From Flagellimonas meridianipacifica (lineage in GTDB: Bacteria > Bacteroidota > Bacteroidia > Flavobacteriales > Flavobacteriaceae): a DNA stretch of 64,000 bases. Location of the stretch: contig NZ_PVYX01000001.1 of assembly GCF_003001695.1 (NCBI RefSeq), positions 1,550,001-1,614,000 on the forward strand, read 5' to 3'. Shown here one piece after another: positions 1 through 8,292 of this stretch (position 1 is its first letter; the number at the start of each line of letters is the position of its first letter). The position numbers were made by a program, and so were the translations under genes. The notes beneath the pieces were generated by a model. That model worked only from the letters and a program-made list of their open reading frames with translations, made no database searches and was not told the DNA's origin.

Positions 1-241
1 CATGCATAACCACAACTGCAGGCAAAGGTCCATCTGGGCATCCTTCAGGGATAGAAAGAAAAACGGGAATTTCATAATCACCAACTGGTATTTGAACTAG
101 AGTCTTAGAAGTGCCGGAGGGAATGATCTGAGCGTTTTGTAGAGAACCTAAATTATTTTCAGAATCATTACTACAGCCAAAGCATACCAAAACTAGAGCA
201 AAAATCAATTTCAAAGCTATTTTTTTACGAGTTGTATTCAT
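1..241 (-). CDS. Lipoprotein, probable alpha/beta hydrolase (partial)
   Basis: Only the first 80 codons are inside the window; the rest lies beyond base 1. The start ATG is at 241-239. The N-terminus has a basic start, a hydrophobic stretch and a lipobox ending LVCFGC, followed by SNDSEN, so a lipoprotein exported by the Sec route is expected. After a short linker comes a beta-rich segment with IPEGCPDGPLPAVVVMH, which resembles the start of the alpha/beta-hydrolase core in dienelactone-hydrolase-like enzymes, where a His-Gly oxyanion motif follows the first strand. The catalytic Ser, Asp and His would all be outside the window, so the enzyme assignment is inference and the substrate is unknown. 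It lies downstream of the PorP/SprF gene on the same strand. Confidence 0.6.
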   Translation of the reverse strand, partial: MNTTRKKIALKLIFALVLVCFGCSNDSENNLGSLQNAQIIPSGTSKTLVQIPVGDYEIPVFLSIPEGCPDGPLPAVVVMH

Positions 242-261
242 TTTTAATTTGTGTTTACGTT

Positions 262-1206
262 TTAATAAGTACATGTACAATTGGAAATACCCTGAAATAA
301 GTCTACGCCCAAGGTAACCACATGGGTGCCACTGGAGTACCCCAATAATTCAGTAAGGATTACTTGATAAGAATAACCAAAGTAAAAACCACTTTTGTTT
401 AGCCCTAGAATTGGTGCTACATAAAGAGGTTGGGCTACTTGATCATTTAAAAACCGATATGTTATACCAGCATAATAACTATCTATGAAGTCGTATAACC
501 GAAACTTGACATTTAAGTCTGTTACTGAACGGCCATCGCTTTCGAAATATTGAAAAAATACGGAGGGTTCTATTTCAAAATCCGCTCTTCCATTTTTTCT
601 GAACTTATATCCAGAGTATAAGAAGTAGTTTCGTAAAATGTTTGGCTCATATAAAAAATTGAACTTTTCAAAATCTTTGTTCAAGATGTTGGACACGTTC
701 AAACTCAGAAAATAGTTTCCTTTTCTGTATAGTGCGCTCAAATCAAAATTTGGATTGCTTGATGCTCTATCATCGGTGATTGCCAAATCGTTGTTTTCTT
801 GAAAATTTTCGATATCAATTCTGAATTGATTTAGGTTAAAAGAAAGGGCCAAGGAAAAATAATGGTCGTCATATTGGTCAATCGTTAAATGATGAGCAAA
901 AGAAACTCTACTTCCTCTTTGCTTTGTTTCACCGTTGGAATCATTATAAAGTACCATGCCAATTCCAGACCGATTCCCCAGTCGTACATCAGCAGAAAGC
1001 GATTGAGTATCTGGAGCATCTGGGATGCCTACCCATTGACTCAATCCGTTCATACGTACCTTTACATAATTGCCTATTCCAGCGTGGGCAGGTGACATTA
1101 AAAAAGGATTATCGGATAAGTATTGAGATAATTGAGGAATAGTCAATTCTTGACCTCTAAAGGTCATTGCCCAAAAAATGAATAGAAGGAATGTTATTTT
1201 TCTCAT
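262..1206 (-). CDS. PorP/SprF family type IX secretion system membrane protein
   Basis: This 314-residue protein has a Sec signal peptide (MRKITFLLFIFWAMTFRGQE) followed by the PorP/SprF signature near the mature N-terminus (SQYLSDNPFLMSPAHAGIG, residues about 27-45). Alternating aromatic strands typical of an outer-membrane beta-barrel follow. PorP/SprF proteins help surface-anchor or export particular cargo of the type IX secretion system. The family usually sits directly downstream of a very large adhesin, as SprF follows SprB. Here it lies 10 bp downstream of the 1296-residue adhesin on the same strand, so it is most likely the dedicated outer-membrane partner of that protein. The family call is secure; the pairing is inferred from position. 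Confidence 0.9.
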   Translation of the reverse strand: MRKITFLLFIFWAMTFRGQELTIPQLSQYLSDNPFLMSPAHAGIGNYVKVRMNGLSQWVGIPDAPDTQSLSADVRLGNRSGIGMVLYNDSNGETKQRGSRVSFAHHLTIDQYDDHYFSLALSFNLNQFRIDIENFQENNDLAITDDRASSNPNFDLSALYRKGNYFLSLNVSNILNKDFEKFNFLYEPNILRNYFLYSGYKFRKNGRADFEIEPSVFFQYFESDGRSVTDLNVKFRLYDFIDSYYAGITYRFLNDQVAQPLYVAPILGLNKSGFYFGYSYQVILTELLGYSSGTHVVTLGVDLFQGISNCTCTY

Positions 1207-1216
1207 TTTTATTGGT

Positions 1217-4200
1217 TTATCTGTAAAGGGTAAAATGCCCTACAAATTCACGCCCGCTACCATCATTCAACTGGATTACATACCAATAGTCTCCAGAGGG
1301 CAGGGGTTTTGACTCATACAAGCCATCCCAACCTTGGTTCAATGGCCCCATTATATTTATTTTCCTGCCGTATCTATCAAAAATGAAGGTTTGGATATTA
1401 GGATAGGGTGAGATGTTTCTAGGTCTCCAAAAATCATTTTGACCATCACTATTTGGTGTGAAGAAGTTGGGAATATCAATACCATCAAAATTTAAGGTAA
1501 TCGTTTCTATAGCCTCACAACCGTTTCCATCCAATACTCGAACTACATATGTTCTGCTCTCATCAATAGGAAAAACATTGTTCGAAGTTCCAGGTTGGTC
1601 ATCAAAGAAATAGGTATAAGGAGGAGTGCCACCAGAAGCATTGGCAGTTATTTCATTAATGTTGGAATTAGTTAAATCAAGTTCTACTGGAGTTGTTTCT
1701 TCAATCGTAAAGGGAATAGTTGTTAAACAACCATTGGTATGTAAAATTGATAAGAAATGATTTCCAATGGGAATGTTTCCAAACTCTGGAGTAAGAACAA
1801 AATCATTCAATTCTGTTGAATCTAAGGCGTATAAAACTTCTGAATCTATCGATGTATTAGCAAGACTGACCATAATAGAACTATTAGGTGCTCCTGATTC
1901 ACAAGAGTAAATAGGCTCTATTACGGCATCAAGATTGGGTCCCCCAGGGAGAATGTCAAATTCGGTTATAGTTTGACATCCATTACTATCCATTATGCTT
2001 ATCGAATAATTTCCTGGATTTAATCCATTTATGGTAAATGATTCATTTGTAAATATCTCTACTTGTTGAGTATTGATTTGTACATTGTATGGTCCTACGC
2101 CATTTTCTATTATTATATCAATAAAACCATCACTACTTTCCCAACAAGATTCATGACTTATATCCAGTGATATGGACAATGAATTTATGGTGACCACGAA
2201 AGAGTTCTCCACGTCTGGGCAGGAGCCGTTGCCGGGGCTGAAGACGTAGAGTGTGGATGTTGCGGTTATGGCGTCCCCTGCGGAGAGGGCGCTTCCCCCA
2301 CCGTTGGGCGCGTCGAAGTAGCTTCCGTTGGCCAGTGCCGGGAGGATGTATGAGTCACAGCTCTCGACGTCCGCCGGAGCGTCTGCGATGGGAGTGGTGT
2401 TTATGGTGACCACGAAAGAGTTCTCCACGTCTGGGCAGGAGCCGTTGCCGGGGCTGAAGACGTAGAGTGTGGATGTTGCGGTTATGGCGTCCCCTGCGGA
2501 GAGGGCGCTTCCCCCACCGTTGGGCGCGTCGAAGTAGCTTCCGTTGGCCAGTGCCGGGAGGATGTATGAGTCACAGCTCTCGACGTCCGCCGGAGCGTCT
2601 GCGATGGGAGTGGTGTTTATGGTGACAGTCATAGTTGCGGAGTCAGAAGGGCAGGCCCCCGTAGATGAGACGGTATAGGTGAAGTCGTAGTTTCCCTGTC
2701 CGATGGCGGAGAAGTCTATGTTGGAAGGGTCCACCACTACAGAGTTGATCCCATTGCCGAAGGCATCGTCGAAGTCTCTCCATGTGCCCCCGCTGTCAGC
2801 GCCCGCGAGCTGTGCGTTCAAGTCGTATGGTGTTGGGTCACCCCCACAGAGGTCGAGGTGGGTGGCCGTCCCAGCCTCATTTGTGGCGTCGATGGTAAGG
2901 TTGAAACTCTCTTCATCAAAACAGTTCGGGGTGGTGCCAGTTTCATCGTATATGTAGTACGTACCGGATGACGTGAGCACATTGTTGGGAGCATACTGGG
3001 TGCCCGTTCCACCGGGGCCGTCATAGTACGCCTCGTTGCCCGTAAGGTTAGCCCCCGTTATCGCTGGAAGGGTGTAACTGTCGCAAACTGTGGGGTCAGG
3101 TGTCAAATCGTCGATATCGGGGCTCAGGTTGACCGTTAGCACAAAGGTCTCTTCATCAAAACAGTTCGGGGTAGTACCAGTTTCATCGTATATGTAGTAC
3201 GTACCGGATGACGTGAGCACATCGTTCGGGGCGTACTGGGTGCCCGTTCCACCGGGGCCGTCATAGTACGCCTCGTTGCCCGTAAGGTTAGCTCCCGTTA
3301 TCGCCGGAAGGGTGTAACTGTCGCATACCAATGGATTAGTTGGCAGGGCGTTGATATCTGGTGTTTCGTCAATGTATCCAACAGTAAATACTTCTAGATG
3401 ATTGAAGTTTACATTATCAAAATAGACGTTACCAGCCAAATCAATGCTAGTGGCATCAATTTGAGTTATAGGTCCGGTAGCAAAATTACCATCCAAATCG
3501 TTATCAATAAGTAGTTTAAGGGTACAACTGCCATTACTTAGTATATCAGAACTACTGAGGTTTATCCTAACACTAACATTTGCTATTGGATTGGAAGCTG
3601 ATCTTACTGCCTGTACTCTCCACTCTCTTTCAATTCTGGAGTCAATCCCCACGGGTAGTTCTATGTTTGATTGGTTAATGGTCTGATTATCGTTTGCCCA
3701 AATCAAATAGTTATGTTCATAAGGATTTAAGCTTCCCGTTATTTGTCCATCGATTGTTGTTCTAGTCAAATCGAGATTGTCCGTGGAAAAATCACTATTG
3801 GTGGACATAGTGACAATGGCATCAGAGTTAACGCTTTTTGATATTCTTTGATCAATGTAATAACGTAGGCTCAATCCGCCCCCAGTATCTTTGAACCTGT
3901 CTTTACCCAATCCAGCAATATCATGCTGATAAATTGGGTCTGCCTGCCAAATAATGGAACCATCTGCCGCTAGATAATTATATGTTGCATGGCCTCCAAT
4001 ACTTCCCAACTGTGTCCCATTACTCAAGGTTATTCCGTATTTGATTGCCAGATAGGATTCTACTCTTTGCCTTTGATTTGCACTCATACTAAAATCGGCT
4101 AGCAATATCTCTGCAACATCCCCTGTCAGGTTTCTGTTTGAGTCGTTGCTATTAAAATGTTTTCCTACCCGGTTAAAGTAAAACAAGTCGTTGTCCGCAA

Positions 4201-5107
4201 GGGGATGGTTACGCGTAACCGAAATGTCAGGAATTCCATTTACCGTAGTGGTTAGTCTTTCAGCGTTCATTAAAGCTGTTCTTGTAAATACTCCGATGGC
4301 AGGCTCTGCTAAAAGATTTATGCCACCACTCACAAAGAATTCACCGGCATCTACCATAGATACTGGGTTCCATGTTCGACCTACTGAAAAACGACTTCCA
4401 TCAGAAACACCCAGAGATAGGTTAGTGGTCCAATTATTTTGATTGAAAGTTTCATGTTGTATATCAACGTCACCCCCGAACAATAACCTTTGGGTTTCAG
4501 CTGAGTTACCCATACCCCGTGCTCTAAAAACTACAAATATGGTTACGTTTCCGCGTGAGTTTGACCTGAAATGTAATGCTTGACCATCGCCACTACCATC
4601 AAACTCAACGATGGGATTAAAGTTCATATTATCGGCATCATTTCTTCTGACTGTGGGCAAACCAGGAGTCGATCCTGAAGGTGTTAAGAATTGGGCAAGA
4701 CCACCGCTGTTGGGAGTGGGGTAATCAAAACCAGGTGGGCTTCCAAAAGGGTCATTGGGATAATCCACCGGATTAGGATTCGGTATCAAATTCTGTTCGG
4801 TAAAATATACAATATCATACCATGTGTTGACTGAATTACCATCTTGCCCCAATGTTGTTATCGGATTGGGATTTGACAGTCCAAAGCCATTGGTGGGGGA
4901 GTTGATTCCCTTTCCTGCACTGAACCATGTATCTATTTGTTGCGCATGATTATGGAGTGAAATAAATAGAAATAAAAAAAGGAAGATGGATTTAGAATAT
5001 CTTGACGATAATTCATCCTGATTGGAGAAAAACTTAATGGATGGTTTTTTTCTTCTGGAGGAAAGAAAATATAGCAATGCAGCAAGTAGTTTTTTAGTCA
5101 TAAGCAA
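1217..5107 (-). CDS. Giant T9SS-exported adhesin with gliding-motility C-terminal domain
   Basis: The protein has 1296 residues. The N-terminus has a long basic region and then a hydrophobic core (SIFLFLFLFISLHNHAQ), so the start could lie slightly later. The first 450 or so residues form a LamG-like surface domain containing the motif VESYLAIKYGITL, common in Bacteroidota surface proteins. Residues about 585-970 are Ig-like repeats: two copies of an 80-residue unit (CDSYTLPAITGANLTG...) and two exact copies of a 72-residue unit (CDSYILPALANGSYFDAP...). The end (IPNFFTPNSDGQNDFW ... VGHFTLYR) is the gliding-motility-associated, CHU-type sorting domain recognised by the type IX secretion system. 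It should therefore be exported and surface-bound. The PorP/SprF gene follows 10 bp downstream. The ligand is unknown. Confidence 0.88.
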   Translation of the reverse strand: MLMTKKLLAALLYFLSSRRKKPSIKFFSNQDELSSRYSKSIFLFLFLFISLHNHAQQIDTWFSAGKGINSPTNGFGLSNPNPITTLGQDGNSVNTWYDIVYFTEQNLIPNPNPVDYPNDPFGSPPGFDYPTPNSGGLAQFLTPSGSTPGLPTVRRNDADNMNFNPIVEFDGSGDGQALHFRSNSRGNVTIFVVFRARGMGNSAETQRLLFGGDVDIQHETFNQNNWTTNLSLGVSDGSRFSVGRTWNPVSMVDAGEFFVSGGINLLAEPAIGVFTRTALMNAERLTTTVNGIPDISVTRNHPLADNDLFYFNRVGKHFNSNDSNRNLTGDVAEILLADFSMSANQRQRVESYLAIKYGITLSNGTQLGSIGGHATYNYLAADGSIIWQADPIYQHDIAGLGKDRFKDTGGGLSLRYYIDQRISKSVNSDAIVTMSTNSDFSTDNLDLTRTTIDGQITGSLNPYEHNYLIWANDNQTINQSNIELPVGIDSRIEREWRVQAVRSASNPIANVSVRINLSSSDILSNGSCTLKLLIDNDLDGNFATGPITQIDATSIDLAGNVYFDNVNFNHLEVFTVGYIDETPDINALPTNPLVCDSYTLPAITGANLTGNEAYYDGPGGTGTQYAPNDVLTSSGTYYIYDETGTTPNCFDEETFVLTVNLSPDIDDLTPDPTVCDSYTLPAITGANLTGNEAYYDGPGGTGTQYAPNNVLTSSGTYYIYDETGTTPNCFDEESFNLTIDATNEAGTATHLDLCGGDPTPYDLNAQLAGADSGGTWRDFDDAFGNGINSVVVDPSNIDFSAIGQGNYDFTYTVSSTGACPSDSATMTVTINTTPIADAPADVESCDSYILPALANGSYFDAPNGGGSALSAGDAITATSTLYVFSPGNGSCPDVENSFVVTINTTPIADAPADVESCDSYILPALANGSYFDAPNGGGSALSAGDAITATSTLYVFSPGNGSCPDVENSFVVTINSLSISLDISHESCWESSDGFIDIIIENGVGPYNVQINTQQVEIFTNESFTINGLNPGNYSISIMDSNGCQTITEFDILPGGPNLDAVIEPIYSCESGAPNSSIMVSLANTSIDSEVLYALDSTELNDFVLTPEFGNIPIGNHFLSILHTNGCLTTIPFTIEETTPVELDLTNSNINEITANASGGTPPYTYFFDDQPGTSNNVFPIDESRTYVVRVLDGNGCEAIETITLNFDGIDIPNFFTPNSDGQNDFWRPRNISPYPNIQTFIFDRYGRKINIMGPLNQGWDGLYESKPLPSGDYWYVIQLNDGSGREFVGHFTLYR
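2187..2618 (-). repeat. Two exact 216-bp tandem copies inside the adhesin gene
   Basis: Copies at 2187-2402 and 2403-2618 read identically base for base. Each encodes a 72-residue Ig-like unit that keeps the frame. The repeat is visibly richer in G and C than the unique N- and C-terminal parts of the gene, which suggests recent duplication or acquisition of the module. Exact tandem copies of this length are prone to expansion and contraction and to assembly collapse. Confidence 0.95.
2908..3325 (-). repeat. Second repeat pair in the adhesin gene (240-bp period)
   Basis: Nearly identical segments at about 2908-3085 and 3148-3325 are offset by exactly 240 bp and encode 80-residue Ig-like units containing CDSYTLPAITGANLTG and TGTTPNCFDEE. 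A few synonymous differences separate them (for example gggagca against ggggcg), so this duplication is older than the 216-bp one. Confidence 0.9.
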
Positions 5108-5313
5108 TTGATTTGGGGTTTGGATGTTGCCCTTTTGAAGAACTATCCATTATAAAAGAAGAAAAAGTGTTTTGGATATCGATTTACGAATTCATCAATA
5201 GCTTGTGGTAATTGACGAATGGCCGAGCTGAGGCAACAAAGAATTTTGTATATACTTCAATTGCAATGCTTTAACAAGAAAATTAACGCAAAATTCTTAA
5301 AGATGGATTAAGC

Positions 5314-5346
5314 AAAAAAACCATCAAGAGAGATGCTTGATGGTTT
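5314..5346 (-). terminator. Rho-independent terminator after the OmpA-family gene
   Basis: A perfect 11-bp stem (AAACCATCAAG at 5318-5328, CTTGATGGTTT at 5336-5346) with a 7-nt loop is followed on the minus strand by a run of seven T. It lies 114 bp beyond the stop codon of the OmpA-family gene. It is the only structure I see in the 352-bp gap 5108-5459; I found no convincing promoter for the adhesin there. Confidence 0.85.
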
Positions 5347-5459
5347 CCATTGTGATCGTAGCTTAGAGAACACAGTTTGCCAAATAATAGTAGTAAATAA
5401 CTAGAGCTTGCTTACGACCACGTTAAGTATCTGGTTAATCTAGACCCTTCCTTATTTTT

Positions 5460-7625
5460 TTACTTAATTAGGTTAATTTCTACTCTTCTATTTTGTTTTC
5501 TCCCACTTCGGGTCGCATTATTCGCTATAGGTTTCTCTTCACCGAAACCTATTGCTTTCAATCTATTAGGGCTGATGCCTTTGCCTATCAAGAAATCACG
5601 CACAGAATTAGCTCTTGCTTCAGAGAGTTTTTGATTGCTGGAACTACTTCCTACACTATCGGTATGACCTTCTACTGTAAAAACAGCCAATGGGTATTCA
5701 TTTAATATTTGGATGATGTCCACTATCGTTATCACAGATTCAGATTTTATTGTCGCTTTTCCAGTATCAAAAAGGATTGTTCTTGCGTAATCGTTCAATT
5801 GTTTTTGAACTTCTTCGGTCACTTCCGGACAACCATTGTTGGATACAGGACCTGCCGTATTCGGACAGGCATCATCGACATCGGGCAGGTTATCCCCATC
5901 TGTATCTGGACATCCTTGGTGTTTTGGAGTCCCAGGAATATCTGGACAACGGTCTTCGTCATCAATTATGCCATCATTGTCTGAGTCTGGACACCCATTG
6001 TATTTAGCAACACCGGGAGTTTTTGGACATTGATCATCTTTGTCAAGAACGCCATCTCCATCCGTATCTTTCCAGGGGCAACCTTTGTTTTTCAATGGCC
6101 CTTTGGTATCCGGGCAATCATCTTCTTTATCCAACACACCGTCTTTGTCCCTATCTTCCCAAGGACATCCATTGTTTTCCAATGGCCCAGCTATTTTTGG
6201 ACAGGCATCCGATTTATCTTCTATACCATCGCCGTCCTTGTCCTTAAGTGTCTTCTGATATATGGGGACTTTTAGACCCGCATATATGTCAAGGGATTGT
6301 GCGTCGTTTCCAAGCAAAGAGGTAATTATTGAACCGGAACCTAAGTACAACGGTCCTACCCTTAAACCAGCTCCCCATAGGAAACCTATATCTTCCACCA
6401 TGCGTAAAGGAGAGTAAATACTGAGCCATTTTCTTTCTAAACGTGGAGAAAGGGATATCTCGTTTAAAATACGGTTTGAGTTGAGTTTATCGGTTCGAAT
6501 CAAAGACAAATCCGTATTGAGATTTAGATAAAACAATGAATTGATGTTCCAATCAATATTTGTATGAAACGCGGCAGGTAATTGAGAATCTACTGGGTTG
6601 TTTTGTGATTCAATCAGGTTAAAGTTATTTCTAATTGCCTCTTCCAAATCCTGTCCGTCAAAGTTGTCAATGCTCTGAGTTCCGCTCAAATCATATATTT
6701 CATTAAAGCCATCACGGTTGTTTATTTTTGAAATATCCGTGATAGATGCGCCAATCTTCAATTTGTATTTATTGATCCCTCGGTTGGAAACTGGTTTTCC
6801 ATCTTTGATCAATTGACTATTTACCTGATGTTCAGGTCTCCATTCATAGACCAGGCCTAAATCGAACCCGAAGCCACTTGCATTACCAAATTCGAGAAAG
6901 TTATCAAAGTCAACTCCGGTATTGAAATCATATTCACCATACGTTAACTGCCCTGAAGTTGTAATCAATCTGGTATCGGCATCATAATCCAGTGTTATAT
7001 CTTCTCCCCTTATATATGCGTTTTGAACTCCTACCAGATATTTTAGAGTTATACCTCCCTTTAGGAAATGTTGTTCTTTTTCCAGTATGGTCCTTGCGTA
7101 TGTAAATCCAAATTCAGTCCAAACATTTATACTTCCTGTAAAACTTCCTTCATTTATAAAAAAGCTTTCATTTTCATTAAAACCACCTTCTTTATCAATG
7201 ATTTCCCCGTTCACATCATTTAAATTAAAAAAGGTTCTAGCTCTGGAATATAATGCTATTGAGTTCTTCTCATTTAAACTCAACATAAAGGATGGACCCA
7301 GTATGTCGAGATTACTTGCTAGGAAATTACTTTCATTAGCTGTTTGACTCGCTTTATCAAAGACATCATCGATGTCATCAAATGCGTCACTTAGATTTAC
7401 CCCTATGTAGTCATTTCCGAAGAAGCCACTCACTCCTATGAGGTTAATGTCTAACTTGGTTCTTGAGTCAGCAATAGTGGCGGGGTTGGAAAGCACTCCG
7501 TGTACTCCGTTATAGTTATCTGCTAAATATCCAATATATGATTGCGCACTACCCATGCAATAGCATAAAAATGCGATACTAAGCAAACACTTCTTAAAAT
7601 TTATAGTTCTTGGTCTTTTATGCAT
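5460..7625 (-). CDS. DUF5723 / thrombospondin type-3 repeat / OmpA-family outer membrane protein
   Basis: The protein has 721 residues, with a signal peptide ending near GSAQS. Residues about 30-455 form a DUF5723-type beta-barrel domain found in Bacteroidota. Residues about 460-600 are thrombospondin type-3 repeats (DKDGDGIEDKSDACP, DRDKDGVLDKEDDCP, and so on), which bind calcium through Asp-rich loops. Residues about 610-721 are a C-terminal OmpA domain (ARTILFDTGKATIKSES ... VEGHTDSVGSS ... NRRVEINLIK) expected to bind peptidoglycan in the periplasm. The order barrel-linker-OmpA fits an outer-membrane protein tethered to the cell wall. It is a single-gene unit with its own terminator. Its exact role is unknown. 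Confidence 0.88.
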   Translation of the reverse strand: MHKRPRTINFKKCLLSIAFLCYCMGSAQSYIGYLADNYNGVHGVLSNPATIADSRTKLDINLIGVSGFFGNDYIGVNLSDAFDDIDDVFDKASQTANESNFLASNLDILGPSFMLSLNEKNSIALYSRARTFFNLNDVNGEIIDKEGGFNENESFFINEGSFTGSINVWTEFGFTYARTILEKEQHFLKGGITLKYLVGVQNAYIRGEDITLDYDADTRLITTSGQLTYGEYDFNTGVDFDNFLEFGNASGFGFDLGLVYEWRPEHQVNSQLIKDGKPVSNRGINKYKLKIGASITDISKINNRDGFNEIYDLSGTQSIDNFDGQDLEEAIRNNFNLIESQNNPVDSQLPAAFHTNIDWNINSLFYLNLNTDLSLIRTDKLNSNRILNEISLSPRLERKWLSIYSPLRMVEDIGFLWGAGLRVGPLYLGSGSIITSLLGNDAQSLDIYAGLKVPIYQKTLKDKDGDGIEDKSDACPKIAGPLENNGCPWEDRDKDGVLDKEDDCPDTKGPLKNKGCPWKDTDGDGVLDKDDQCPKTPGVAKYNGCPDSDNDGIIDDEDRCPDIPGTPKHQGCPDTDGDNLPDVDDACPNTAGPVSNNGCPEVTEEVQKQLNDYARTILFDTGKATIKSESVITIVDIIQILNEYPLAVFTVEGHTDSVGSSSSNQKLSEARANSVRDFLIGKGISPNRLKAIGFGEEKPIANNATRSGRKQNRRVEINLIK

Positions 7626-7837
7626 GATTCTTGGTTTTAAGATTGTTTATTGATAGGATTAAGATTGACTTAAAACTGGAGCAAATAGAAGACAAATAGA
7701 GTTTGTTTTATGGGTAAAATCCACGTAGCAAGGCTTTCAATTGATGGATTAACGGTTTGGCTTAACGGTATGGTTTTGAGTTGGGAAAAGGATGGCATCA
7801 AAATTTGAGGTTTTGCCTAATGCTACATACCTGTAAA

Positions 7838-7883
7838 CAAAAAACCATTGTCACCAAGGAATTTCAATTCCTTGGTGCAATGG
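7838..7883 (-). terminator. Terminator-like hairpin in the leader of the OmpA-family gene
   Basis: The inverted repeat is CCATTG, one unpaired T, CACCAAGGAA, a 6-nt loop, TTCCTTGGTG, CAATGG. On the minus strand it is followed by six T. No minus-strand gene lies upstream of it, so it either ends a small RNA starting near 7987 or acts as an attenuator in the leader of the gene at 5460-7625. Confidence 0.65.
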
Positions 7884-7993
7884 AAACCTCAACTAAACTA
7901 AACACTTTTTTGACCAAACAATCCAAAAGTGCATTACTAACTACTAGTCCGTCAATTGATTTACAAAACCAAAATAAAGACGTAATTGCTATA

Positions 7994-8001
7994 CAAATGT
8001 A
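7994..8001 (-). promoter_or_regulatory. Candidate -7 box TACATTTG
   Basis: It matches the Bacteroidota TAnnTTTG element on the minus strand and would start a transcript of about 150 nt ending at the hairpin 7838-7883. The nearest TTG is 27 bp upstream, wider than the usual spacing, so support is weak. Confidence 0.3.
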
Positions 8002-8292
8002 GAAAGGTGATTTGCCTAATACTGACTTCAATTAACGAATGTAGGGTTTCACTTTACGGATACAGGAGATGGACCAGTAACTGGATAACCTAATCGTATG
8101 TTTTTTCTCTAGTTCGAAATCGATTCATCATCTTTAAGAGTTTCAATCAACCAAGTCATAGCAATATGATATATCAACGAGTATATGGTAATCCGCATAT
8201 AGCAATAAGCGCGCTTTGGATGAATCCTACTGATAATTGTCATGTTTTCATCAATATTGGATGGTTAGCTTTGTTCGTCAAGTAGTTATACC

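Larger units (their letters stand above)
7626..8292. other. Divergent intergenic region (667 bp) without a convincing gene
   Basis: The region separates the minus-strand OmpA-family gene from the plus-strand GCS2 gene. A short plus-strand reading frame (7781-8002) has no recognisable protein and runs straight through a terminator-like hairpin, so I do not call it. Supported contents are the minus-strand terminator-like hairpin at 7838-7883, a minus-strand TACATTTG box at 7994-8001, and a plus-strand TAGCTTTG box at 8266-8273, about 20 bp before the GCS2 start, that could be its -7 element although no well-spaced TTG accompanies it. Confidence 0.6.

Noticed and set aside
2187..3325. Regular repeats that might suggest a CRISPR array
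   Set aside because: Units are 216 and 240 bp, directly tandem and in frame within a coding gene; no spacers or cas genes are present.
5493..6275. Several overlapping plus-strand reading frames opposite the OmpA-family gene
   Set aside because: They are antisense to the Asp/Gly-rich calcium repeats, whose composition keeps other frames open; no recognisable protein or start context.
7781..8002. A 73-codon plus-strand frame in the OmpA/GCS2 intergenic region
   Set aside because: It runs through the terminator-like hairpin, has no family resemblance and no clear ribosome-binding site.
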